Shown here: piece by piece, positions 1-10,953 of the stretch | How the letters are laid out: the number at the start of each line of letters is the position of its first letter | Numbering within the stretch: position 1 is the stretch's first letter | Assembly (NCBI GenBank): GCA_002633005.1 | Contig: NMRA01000066.1 | Coordinates: 1,082,182-1,125,703 of the forward strand | Reading direction: 5' to 3' | DNA: 43,522 nt | DNA from: Phoronis australis | Taxonomy: Eukaryota; Phoronida; Phoronidae | Notes under the pieces: model-generated | The model's input: the letters and a program-made list of their open reading frames with translations, nothing else | Database searches by the model: none | Told to the model about the DNA's origin: nothing | Translations under genes and position numbers: made by a program

Positions 1-411
1 CTAATTTTTAGCGTAAATTATTGGCGAAAATAATTTATACTAAGTTTTAAACTCGTAACTTATTCCGCTGTCGTCCAAGATGGCCGAACCGATCCAAACA
101 AGTGACCCAAATTTCGCCACAAAAATTGCAATAACTTTGTACTGCTTGGCTCGATTTTGATAATTTTTCGATTTTTATTGAGTAGGATGCATTATCTTCC
201 CGATGATAATCGAGAATTTTTTCAAAACGAAAAAAAAAATTTTGGTTCGACCGCCCTACTTAGAGGGAGGGGCACTTTATTAGCAGGCCGTGGATGTCTT
301 TATTCCATCCAACTCGAACAAATACTCTCGCAATCAACTTTTTTTTCGAGCAGTCTTTCATTCAGATGTCCAAATCAGCAACTGGGCATTTTTAACACTG
401 TGCGCACCATG
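1..411. other. intergenic, no gene seen
   Basis: AT-rich sequence with no supportable coding region. It contains a short hairpin with 9-bp arms (TAAATTATT at 14-22, AATAATTTA at 29-37) and a YY1-like CAAGATGGCCG at about 76-86. The open frame that starts at 157 runs into the MITE beginning at 417 and is not a gene. Confidence 0.6.
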
Positions 412-416
412 AGGTA

Positions 417-653
417 CAGAGGCGGATCTACAGGGGGGGGTTCAGGGGGTTTAAACCCCCCCTCGGGACAGGATCAAAAATAAAAACTGGAGAAAAAATC
501 GCCAGAAAAACGAAATTAGCTACTAAAAATCCAGAAAAATCTTACACGGGAGGAGGGAAACCCTCTCGCGACCTTCCTTCCCCTCGGCGCTACGCGCCTC
601 GGATTCTTTCGAATCCTAAACCCCCCCTTACTGAAATCGTAGATCTGCCACTG
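417..653. mobile_element. hAT-like MITE, copy A (5-bp TSD)
   Basis: This is a 237-bp non-autonomous DNA transposon. The left end reads CAGAGGCGGATCTAC and the reverse complement of the right end reads CAGTGGCAGATCTAC, matching at 13 of 15 positions. The element is bounded by a perfect 5-bp duplication, AGGTA at 412-416 and 654-658. Inside are a perfect palindrome GGGGGTTTAAACCCCC (445-460), a GGATTC/GAATCC hairpin near 600-616 and long C and G runs. A second copy with the same internal order lies at 34139-34370. CAG-starting TIRs with 5-bp duplications are typical of some hAT subgroups. That assignment is inferred from termini only, because no transposase is present. Confidence 0.85.
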
Positions 654-658
654 AGGTA

Positions 659-1132
659 TCACGTCATTTCTCCTGGGAGTGTATTCGGCATTGCATGCCT
701 TTAGGTGAAACACTACTGCAATGCAGACTATATTTTTGCAGACATACGATCATGCCTATTGTAGACCAGTCGATCATTCTTTTTTCAAAACGTCTGTGGC
801 CAAGCAAGGAACTTAACGTCAGCAATAACTTTTTTATCCCTTTTCATGACCACTTTGTTTATTTGCTTATGATTATGAATCGCAGGCAAACATTTTGAGA
901 TGTGAATGATTTTTGGTTAAAAATAATACATTATCGCGTCACCCCAAATCAAAATTTATGATATAGAATTTTAAATGAACTTTGAGATTCTCTTAAAGGA
1001 GAATGCCACCCGATTTAATTAGTCTTTCTTACCATCTTAATCGGTCTGTATCCACATCGCCTCGTATACGGTCGATCTTACCATGCCGAGAGGTGTCGCG
1101 TTAACCTGTGAGGAAGGTGCGAAACGACACAG
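659..1132. other. intergenic, no gene seen
   Basis: No supportable gene. CpG density rises toward 1040-1150, just before the CRE and the THAP-like frame. Confidence 0.5.
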
Positions 1133-1140
1133 TGACGTCA
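1133..1140. promoter_or_regulatory. CRE palindrome TGACGTCA
   Basis: A perfect eight-base cAMP response element core (CREB/ATF site) in a locally CpG-rich patch, 21 bp upstream of the ATG of the THAP-like frame. The consensus match is seen directly. Promoter function is inference. Confidence 0.35.
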
Positions 1141-1160
1141 GTGGTTCATTTGCAGAGTGA

Positions 1161-1355
1161 ATGCTGCGTTGCATCCTTCCCGCTTGTCCGAACTATGAAG
1201 CTGCAATGAAAGCGGGTATATCGTTTTTTCGACTTACTCGAGAATACGAAATGCTTATGAAGTGGCTCGTGGTAGTGAAGAATGAAAAGTACGCTGTTAA
1301 TAGCAAGTATGAGGCCGTGAAACATCTCCGTGTCTGCGGCAGTCGTCGACAGTGA
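1161..1355 (+). pseudogene. THAP-type zinc-finger-like fragment
   Basis: This 64-codon open frame resembles a THAP (C2CH) DNA-binding domain, found in THAP proteins and P-element-type transposases. Visible features are C4-x4-C9 at the N-terminus, then ISFFRL at residues 20-25, KW at 34-35 and the third cysteine at residue 59. There are 49 residues between C9 and C59, within the family's 35-50 range. The fourth ligand, expected as C-x2-H, is Arg62, so zinc binding would be impaired. No AVPTIF-type box follows, and a stop comes soon after. A GTGAGT at 1352 could be a splice donor, so a first exon is the alternative to a dead fragment. Its partner exons are not visible. Confidence 0.4.
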
Positions 1356-1410
1356 GTCTGACGAATGCCGGATTACCAAAGAACTATCCGTATGTTCCAT
1401 TGCCTGTGCA

Positions 1411-4400
1411 TGTTCACGGCGCCTCTCTAGTAGTATTTCTTGATCAGTGTATTACGGTTCAAACTGATAGCCAGTGAAACTTAACGATCCACCTGCTCTC
1501 GTCTAAGTCGGGATTGCGAGTTGCCATGTTGACGTTAATTATTCTGCGTTCTGTTTCAAAATTAATTATTCTCACCGTAACCAATGCTTATGGTTATTCA
1601 GTGTTTACTGACAGAAAGCTGTTGTGAAACAATAACTCGATTTTATATGCTATGGTCACATGTTAGGTGAATCTTTACTTAGATGTACGAATACATTATT
1701 TACATCATTGTTAGTGTACAACTTTTGCCCTGACGGTTCTGTAAAAGGGCAACTTGTGTTCGCGGCCTCTGACAAGTAAGTAGATTTGCAGTTTCGTGGC
1801 CAATTTACCAAAATAATTATGTGCACATTATTTCTTTGGCTCACTAGTGTAGTCTTTTTGTGACTGGAGGTTTACTTTCCAACTTAAGCTGGTTTATGTT
1901 CGTGATGTCTGCCTGTTTGTTTCAGAAAGACAGAAAGACTATTAAACCTGTATGAACTAACAATGTTAACCAGCACGGAAATCATGGAGTTGGAATTTTG
2001 TATATTTACGTTTCACTTCGCTCTGCTATGGATGACTGCACATTGTTTACAACTAATCATAGTTCCACTGCCGTTACTTTTTTTGAACGCACATCAGAAA
2101 AAAGCATCCACAGTGTTTTTGTCACATGACATGCAGTGCGTGTACGTAATCTCAAACCTTGCATGATCAGTGTATTAGTCAAACAAAAAATGCATCTCAG
2201 GAAAATGATATCTTAAAACAAACTTAAAAAGTTTCATTTTCTGTATGTACAATTGATGTCTAAGTAACAGTAAGGGAAATTCTCTTAATTCTAAAAATAG
2301 CGTCAATCTTTTTGAGAGTTTAGTATGAGATTAAATCGTAAAAATATCCATACTTGAGGACACAGTTTATTCGTAAATATATGAGAAACTAGATACCAGA
2401 TATCCTTTAGGTCCAGTTTACACAAATTTTTTCAAGTTCAATTTTTTCTCAATACAGTACTCAGACTTGCAACATCTTTCCACTTTCAACTTCACTGAAG
2501 AGTCCTGTCGGCGTTGTTTCCCCTTTTGGAAATTTAATTGTATATATGTGTTTGCTTCAAGTATCGTTTTTGATTAATATATTCCAATATGGATCTACAT
2601 AATGCCAAAATTGTTACTAGTTTTGATAATAACATTTTCCCGTACATAAATGCAAGTTGTGTTACTCGAAAATTTCAAAATTGTCCTTCGAAGCCCAATA
2701 GGTCATAACGTTCAAATTAAAGATCACTGATTGCTAATATTGCAGACATGTACTATGTATATGTCATCATCCTTCAACATGTACAAAATATTTACCCTGT
2801 TTGAATTTTTATATGTACATATAGTGATTATTTCCTTATGGGCTTAGATGAAGATGCTCTTAAAGGGGCATTTCACCGTTGTTCAAGTGGCAATGTTGAA
2901 TACTTCACCACAGAGATTTGGACTTTAAAAAACATTAGCATGCCCATCCGATCTTGAATTGTTGCCGAATATGTTGGCAACACATATCACAGGCGATGAG
3001 TACATAAGCAATCGAATTTATAATTTTGGTATTGGCGAATGCCAGTAGACTCAGAAGTATTTTCTTGAGTTGCTAATGGTTTTGTTGTTCTTGTCAATAA
3101 CAGAAATAGATTCCTTTTATGGTAAGGAATATTGCGAGACGAATTTCCTGAGAGTAAAAGGTCTAATTTGATTTCCTTTTTTGATAACTGTACAGGGCGA
3201 CATGCAGCTTTAAGATACGAATGATTAATTTTATTGCTGACCCGTTCCCTACAGTAATATACCACAATATTACTGTGTTATGTTACCACAATATAGTAGC
3301 AAATTGACTTGGGGCCATAAAACTGCAGTCACGTGTCATTGGTCACGGACACCCTGAGAAATTGGGAAACCATTTTGTATGCCCTATTTTATTGTTGAAA
3401 TTAGGCCCGCGTTCAACACATTGACCAGCACAGTATAATCAAATGAAGGGATTGGAGACCATGGGCCTAGTGTGCTCGTAGTTGGTAAGCCTGGCATTAT
3501 ACCATGAATAATTTTTTCTAGTGTTCAAGCATGGAATCCGACTGCTTTGTGCTCTTCTTCGGAATCTGTCCTCAATTGAACTCTCCTCTTTTGTTGATTC
3601 AGAGGGAAGGACAATACATTGCCCATCCATCTCTGATATATGCCAATTTTTCTTGGTGTCGGCTTTGTTGCTTAAATGAAATAATATAGGTTTTCCAACT
3701 TTGACCAATCTCACGGAAAACCTTCAGATGTCAAGTGATATGATTGGACAATTTCTTAGTATTAAGAAAAGTTAAGTGGTCTCCAGGTTTTGTGTGGCTG
3801 GAATTTCTAGAATTATTGTCTTTAAATTCTGCATGCTTGTAATTTATTCAGCTGCATTCCTTCTCAAAGGAATAATGATTCGAAAGAGACAAGAATGCTT
3901 TGTATGGAAATTGCAAGGGATTTTAAGCCACAGTTTAAGGCTTCACCTTGAATCTGAAAAACCCATCATGCTAATATCAGTGCCCAGTCATGATATTTAT
4001 CAGCCCATATACTCAGGTTGTTGCATTTACTTTACTTCATATTTCACTTGATCACAAATACCTATAGGTCATCCTGTTCACCTGTCCATGCTTATATTGC
4101 GATTGTTATGAAAACTTAATCGAACTTGATCTACTGCTCCTGGGTTAGTTTGGAAACACTATCTGAATATTAATCCAGTCCCTGAACTTTCTTACTATGA
4201 ACAACCTGTAAGGCCTGGATTTGGAAACACTGTGATCATGTCTAGTTTTCTGTGGGACCAGCTGCCTGTCATCTTAATTTGTATTTTGCCTCCTTTGAAA
4301 AGTTTTCAATTGCTTTCAACTTTTGAAATGGCCACGCCAAAGTGAAATTCACTATTCCACCAGAGTGCAATCGAGTCTTTGATGGACTGGCATTCAGTAA

Positions 4401-4589
4401 CACCTACGAATTTCGTAGAATGCGGACTGGTGTAAAGAACATTTTAATACCTCACCTGCTATCATAATGCCAGCAAATTTTCACTGCTATGCAGTGAATG
4501 GCTTAGGGAAAAAGGCAAACCTCTTAAAAATTATCCATGGATTAAGGACATCATTTTCCATACTGCAGGGTCCGATTTGGCGAGTACCA
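1411..4589. other. intergenic, no gene seen
   Basis: No supportable gene or recognisable element. A short perfect hairpin lies at 3251-3276 (ACAGTAATAT / ATATTACTGT, 6-nt loop). Confidence 0.5.
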
Positions 4590-4750
4590 GCTCACATTTT
4601 GCGAGCTGAAATTGCCTTTGGCGACGTGAACCAGAGCTTGAGGCTTACTCGCCAAATGCGATTTCAGTTTTTTGTTTCTCAACTCACCAAAAGCACCCTC
4701 AATTTACGACATTGCCGTTCTCACACTTACAAAACCAAGTCGGTCGGGCC
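4590..4750 (+). pseudogene. possible trypsin-like (S1) remnant
   Basis: One frame contains FGDVN (4617-4631). About 27 codons later, in the next frame, comes YDIAVLTLTKP (4705-4737). This resembles the block around the catalytic Asp of chymotrypsin-fold proteases, where YDIALLKL-type sequence follows a GD/GE segment by about 30 residues. Linking the two pieces needs a frameshift. No TAAHC histidine block or GDSGGP serine block is visible nearby. At best this is a decayed exon, and chance similarity is possible. Confidence 0.2.
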
Positions 4751-7700
4751 AGTTAACACTCACTAAAAGAACAGTAATAAAAAACAACCGAATGAAATGT
4801 GCTCAACGCCATTCAAATATTGTCGCCATCTCCAGATCTGGTTTATCCACAGGTACTCAGGAAATAACAATCTCAAACAACTGCTCCCACAGTGGCGAGT
4901 GAGTGACCCTCTAGAGGTCATGAACTATACAATGTACTAATCGTTGACAAAGAGAAAAAATGGTTTGAACGGGGTGTGTATGTATGAAAGAATTGAAAAT
5001 CCATCTTTGAACCGAAGAAGAGGCTTGAGACTCAACCAATAACACTTGGGACAGGATTCTGATTAAAGTTTCCAGCCGATTTTCTCCTCTCCGACCGTCA
5101 TCACAGGCTTGAAAAAGCCAACACATGCTGGCTAAACGTTGCTCTTTCATCTCAAGTAAGTTCAGTAACGACTCGTAATTTTCTGTACGTTTACATGCAT
5201 GTTACCTTGATAGATGTGTAGTAGTGGGCATCGTGTTTGTACAAGAAATATCGTACAGTGGACATGGTGTGGCAACAACCTGAGAATCTGGCCGTGCCGA
5301 TAGCAGATAAGCTGCGATAGCTTTTCACACCAAGCTCACAACTGATGTAGTCATGAGCATATGATCAAAATGGATCCTAGTTGTATAGCTAAAGCGATAT
5401 GTGTCTGAGGGATCTTTGACAATTCTAAAAAAAGTGCGGTATTGTAGCATGACTGATTAAAAAAGTGTTGAATACAACAGAATGATGCGTATGCTTGATA
5501 ATACAAACATCAGCTGTTAAAGAATAAGCAACAGTGCATTAAAAACTTCACAGTTTCTCTCTAGCAGTCGCATTTCTTTGCCGTTGTTTTGGCCATGACT
5601 TACATGTACTAGACCAAGTACACTGCCACGCAGTAGTGTTAGCATTGCAGTCGGCGACATCCCAAGCGACACCAAATGGACATCCGTGGTACTAAAAAAT
5701 TTGGTGATGTCTAATCCGTAATGGATAGCTGAGATTTTATCCAATTCGCCGAGTGTGCGTTGGGCGTTTTCTTAACATCGGATGCTGCAACGTGAAGAAG
5801 AATCTGCGCCCTGCAAAGTCGGTGGCTGCCACTGATAAAACTTGAGAAATTCGATTCCTGCCGACGTCAAAAAGCTAAATTAAATTGGTGAATTTAACCT
5901 TTATCAAACACTGGGAGGGGCTGACAGTGGGGTCTATTCCTCTGTTTTTAGATCAATGAATGCGGTTATCTGTGGTGCACTAAATCTTGAGTAGGGATCT
6001 AGCGGAATTCACTTTTGCGCTCTCATTACTCTAAAGAGTGATTCCTGTATGAAAAGTCTGCGATTCCAAGTGTGTAAAAAGTATCTTTTTCATCAATCAT
6101 ATTATATGATGGTTTTTATGCAGTATGTGATGATCATATTATTAATAGCAATGAATAATTCTGAGAGTATTGCTAAAATTTGTCTTTAAAAACTTTCAAA
6201 TTTTTAAAGGATTCTAACATGAATGCAACATTATATGCTGGTAGCTGTTGCATAGGTCTTCTTCATATAATAGGATTGATTTGGTGTTACCTGTCTTTCA
6301 CAAAAAATGTAAAAGGTGTGTTCCAAATTGGTGTGGTGTTGCTGTGTTAAGGTACTAGGTTTTGGTACATACTTGTTGTCTTGCTGTCAATCAGTGTTAC
6401 CTATCAATCTAAAGTTAACCCCACAAGAAACTGAACTTGAGGTTAAAGAGCCATACATGTACAAATACCAATTTATTGCCACTATGATTCCAGATGTATA
6501 ACAGCACAGCACTTTTTAAGTAGCATTTGAGTTTAAAAATAGAAAACCTTGTAAGATTTATTATAAAATTGTTTCTTCATGTTGTTCAATTACAACATTT
6601 GTGTAAGTTTCATTTGGATCAAATCCAACATTGCCGTCTCAGATTACATGATGATAGAACTCTCCTTTGTCCCGGAGATTAGAAAGCGCGTGACCTCATT
6701 TTGGAAATCAGGCACATTTTCATGTCTCTCATTGATGTTGGGAAGGCGAAGAATTTCATATCATTCATCCATGGGTATTTGTCCAGTTTGTCAAACTTTC
6801 TCACGTTGAAGTTTGCAGCCCACAGCTCAGCAGTAATACTTCGTTGGCATTGGAAGGACGACTAGAGCAATGCGACCAAGAAAAACTTATAAAGAATCAG
6901 GCAACAAAAAGTAACATGTTGAAACTCCAGTGGCATGAAAATGAGGCAGCAACTGTGTGTGATGGATGTTTACGGCATTGTGGGTAAATACAGCAAAATT
7001 CGAGTGTCGCTGTGTAATTTGGGAACGGCCCTATTGATCCATTACAGTCTCCTAAATCCACTTGTAGCAATCCACCAGTGACTAGACAACTCTCTGCACT
7101 AATGAATTATCTCTAGACAAGCTTTTGGTAACCTATTATCTAGTAAGTACTGGAGTGTGAGTGTCTGCCAGCAGTGTTGTTGAGATGTCCAGCTCATCAC
7201 ATCACAGTCAGCTGGCAGATGGGTAAGATGGCTTGTACAAATGTTGAAATTTGAGTGGGTTTCTTGAACATCTGGACATGAAGCTGTCTCTGGGACCAGC
7301 TCAGAACTGGAACAATCTTCCTTATTTGTAGTCGGATGGCTAAATCTGCTTTAAAGTAAACACAGTAATAGTCATAGTTTGAAATCATGCATTCCTTAGG
7401 TGGATGCAGGTCTGGCATTTTAGCTGAAAATAGTGCTTTATCCATCCCTTGTGGAGGCCTCGTATTGTTATTGTACTGATTGAAGAATTCTTGGCTAATG
7501 CAATATACTGTTTTTTGTGTTTTTTTGGATAAGAAAAGTTTCATTTAATCATTGTTTCCATAACTGCCATCAGTGTTTTGAGAATTTGGTGGCATTGGCA
7601 GCGCTTCAGAATTGAAAACGATTGTTTTCCACAAATTGACGACATCTTGCAATATGTAGTGGCCAGGGCTGAGTTCAATAGAACCAACACATCAGCAAAC

Positions 7701-8178
7701 TCTTGGCAGCGAAAAAAAATCTTCGCTTATGGGATGGAAATGGTGGAATAAATACCATGATTTAACATTCCAACCTCACTCATCAGTGATTTTTGTTAGC
7801 GTAAGCTTGTAAACTGCCAAGGATACTCACTAAAAACTTTCCATGATGTCTTGCCAGAAATTGTTTCTCGTGCTAGAAACAGTCTAAAGGACCACCACCA
7901 TGAGTGGGTTTTACTGGTCACTGGAGTGGTGTCATGGTTACACACAATATGATAATCCTTCACTTGAAGTTTGCACAAAATTGCCATAATGATCATGTTT
8001 GTATTTTCCAAAGTCTGTCAAGTTTTGTTGAGAATAGGTTGGTTGCAGCTCCAATCAACACATGAGGGCGCTCTACACCGGCTATGTTTCGCTTGTACCT
8101 CCCCACCTTCTGCCATGGCTTGCTCTCTGCGTTTTCCTTTCTGGAGACTAGTTGTTGCAATGGTTAGCCTTCACTAAA
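4751..8178. other. intergenic, no gene seen
   Basis: No supportable gene. Minus-strand open frames at 7197-7544 and 7796-8011 have no family signature that I recognise. No repeat with readable ends was found. Confidence 0.5.
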
Positions 8179-8180
8179 TA

Positions 8181-8589
8181 CCGTAAACGTTCGGGTTAAC
8201 GCCCATGCTCAGTTAACCGCCTATCCCCTACTTTAGGTGGATTTTCGATTTAACCGTCCACTGCTCGGTTAACCGCCCATCTGCGATTTTTGAAGATTTC
8301 CAGTTAAGCGCCCACCTCTCAGTTAAGCGCTCATCCCCGACTATTAAAGATTGAAGATTTAGTGCCCAGTACTACACAAACGCGCGATTCCCCGACATTT
8401 AGGTCGATGATCACAACTAGAGTGCCCTGGGCGGTTGTCTGTCGTAATAAGCGCCCATGTTCAGTTAACCGCCTACCCTGGATTTCTTGAAATTTCATGT
8501 TTAAGCGCCCATGTCTGGTTAACCGCCCACCCCCGATTTTTTGGGTTTGCCAATTTAACCGCTCAGGGCGTTAACCCGAACATTTACGG
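8181..8589. mobile_element. TA-flanked MITE with internal GTTAACCGCCC repeats
   Basis: This is a 409-bp element flanked by TA on both sides (8179-8180 and 8590-8591). The left terminus begins CCGTAAACGTTCGGGTTAAC. The reverse complement of the right terminus differs at only one of the first 24 positions. The interior is made of degenerate copies of GTTAACCGCCCA / GTTAAGCGCCCA separated by CCCCGATTTTT-like spacers, so it is part MITE and part minisatellite. A TA duplication with long TIRs is typical of Tc1/mariner-type mobilisation. There is no transposase here, and the open frame at 8435-8665 is a by-product of the repeats. Confidence 0.8.
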
Positions 8590-8754
8590 TAGTTTATTGA
8601 GGTTGGTAGAGTTGGTGAGTACTAGTTTCTTTTCTCGCAACCAGAAAGAACATATTTACTCTTGACAGGTCGAGCTCCTATCAGCAACAATTTTCCAAAG
8701 TTATTGGATGCTTGGTGGCGTTGTGATCAGACTGTTCCAAATTTTGGACAACTT

Positions 8755-8939
8755 CAGGGATATTCCTAACCAGGTTTGAACCTGTGCCCCTTGGGCGCAC
8801 CTGATGATAAAAAGTGCACCTTTTTTCAAAAAGTTATCCCAACTGACTTTGTGTAATTAAAGTGGTAACATGAAACAGTAGACAGTGTCCACTGTCTCTA
8901 GTGCTAATGGCGCAAAGGCGCGGTCCAGGAATATCCCTG
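8755..8939. mobile_element. hAT-like MITE (6-bp TSD)
   Basis: This is a 185-bp element with perfect 13-bp inverted ends: CAGGGATATTCCT at 8755-8767 and AGGAATATCCCTG at 8927-8939. The 6-bp direct duplication CAACTT flanks it at 8749-8754 and 8940-8945. Inside is a perfect hairpin AGACAGTG-TC-CACTGTCT (8880-8897). CAGGG ends with a short duplication suggest a hAT subgroup with 6-bp target sites. The superfamily assignment is inference. Confidence 0.75.
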
Positions 8940-8945
8940 CAACTT

Positions 8946-10953
8946 TCAATGTTTATCATCCCTGTTCATGACCCGTCCACTATTTCTGACCCAGATTGAC
9001 TCTCGTATTTGTCTAGATCTTAGATAAATTCAGACTCAACATGGCGAGTATCATCCCAGTTAATTACGTGATCATGCCCTTGGCATTAATCAACTTTAGT
9101 CGCATTTACATGACATTAGTTGGCAAACTGGATCTGCATGAGTCACTTACATGAAGACTATCGACGCATGCTCTCATAAATTGCCCTTTCTACTAAAATT
9201 TTCGTAATCTTTATTTTTGTTAAGAAATTTGGCAAAATGAATTTTACTTGTCGGCCAGATTGTTTGCCATGAAGTCGGTACACCTGTTCATGACTAGTGA
9301 ATGGGGTTGTTGCTTGTCAGTTGCCAATGAGTGCTGACAGTCATGCAAGGTCTGTTAACTAACTATATATTTAGACTTAATCTTTTAATGGGGGATTCCA
9401 CGAAACCTTTTAATGCCAAGGATTTTATGATTGGTTTCTTGGGATATTCTCCCTATCATGTCGGTATGTTCAAAAATATATACGGTATACAGTACAAGAC
9501 AAAAGTGGTTGACGAAAATTGTTTCATCATGATGGCCAATTTTGTTAACAGGAAAAAAATGACTGGTACTCGCTAATCAAGGTGGCAAAATTCTAATTAC
9601 ACCATGGCGTAGCCTCCTTACTAACTTTCCTGATAATTCCTCTTCGTTCTTAGTTGTAAGGCTTAGTGACACTCAAGGGGAATTAGGTCATCATGACAGG
9701 AAATTCCGGGTCATTTTGTATCAATACTTTTGGCTTCTACTGTAAGTATATACTGGGCATTTATAAAGGTAAATGGGTCTTGTTAGCCATCTCTGCGGTG
9801 TTCTTGTGACTGCTTCTGTGTTTTACAGTGATTTTTTTAAAGTTAAACCTGGAAAGTATTTTTTGGATATCCATTTGAGAATGTTAGTTTCTTGCTGAAA
9901 GTCAACACAATTTCACATTTGCGATTTTCAGCTTTTTGTTAAATTTTTCTCAACATAAGGAAAAATTTTGAAAATTTTAGTCTGCTGCTGTTTTGGTGTG
10001 TACTGTGTAGATTTTTCTTTGCAAGAAATAAGCGAAGAATAACCTCTTATAGAAGTTCTTAAATTAACTTTGGATCATTTTCTTACCATACTTTTCTGTC
10101 AATTTTGTCAGTACTTCAGCGTGACTACTGCACAACAGCAGAGATTTTGCCCCCTGTGGTACTTTAAAGCCTCCTAGATGAGTCGCATTGTTGGCCAAAA
10201 AGTTGCGAGACACGTCAGGCGACATCAAAATTGTGTGTTTGTACATGCATCGGATGCCAGCTTTTAGCATTTACTTTGAAATCAATTTCAACCAAATGTC
10301 GTCTTGATTACCCTGCTGAAGTTGGTTATCTGAAACAGGCTTTTTAGAATGTTGGGGATGTATTGCACTATGCTAATTAACGTGCTGACTTAAAACTGAT
10401 CCATGTTATCTTGGGTCACACTCTTGGCCTACACACCTTGTTTGCTGGAAGTTACACCAAATTGCAGTTGTCGCCAGCTGTTGTGTATGTATGTGTGTTC
10501 GCATCATCATGCAAGTTATTATTCTAGCAGATGATTGACCTATTGTATTATAGAATGGCTGCAGGGCTGTCATGGTAAAATTAGAGTTAAGTAGGCACCC
10601 AAAGCTCATCGTATCACCTTGAGCACTGAGGGTTACTTACGGTGCGTAGGCGCTATGTTCAAATGCCAAAAGGTGGTTGGCTACGCCCCACTACAGCACT
10701 GAATGGCTGCGGGACCCTCCAAAGCAGGCAGCGACTGGGACTTGTACGTTATTATTAACAGGTTTTGCGGTCTACCTAATGCAGTCAAGATGTATAGTCT
10801 TTAGTTGTATGACCTGTTTAACACAGAATTTGATGGAAATGTGAAATGTTCGGTTTCTCAAAAAAGTAAAATTAAAAACCTACATTTAGATTGTTCTTAG
10901 TATAGTTTGTGCAATAGGCTAGCCTTATATTTAGTCAAATTATAATCATTTTT
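8946..10953. other. intergenic, no gene seen
   Basis: No supportable gene. The open frame at 9331-9576 has no recognisable domain. Confidence 0.5.

Noticed and set aside
7197-8011. Minus-strand open frames of 115 and 71 codons, considered as a dead transposase
   Set aside because: No catalytic motif, no TIRs and no recognisable family.
8435-8665. Open frame with repeated SAHVQLTA/SAHVWLTA-like peptide
   Set aside because: The peptide repeat comes from the GTTAACCGCCC modules of the TA-type MITE, not from a gene.
8755-8830. GGTTCAAACCT on the minus strand considered as a tRNA T-arm
   Set aside because: It is a small palindrome within the 6-bp-TSD MITE; no A-box or acceptor stem.
9604-10690. 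TGGCGTAGCC (9604) and GGCTACGCC (10679) considered as ends of a 1.1-kb element
   Set aside because: Only about 9 bp match, with no target duplication.
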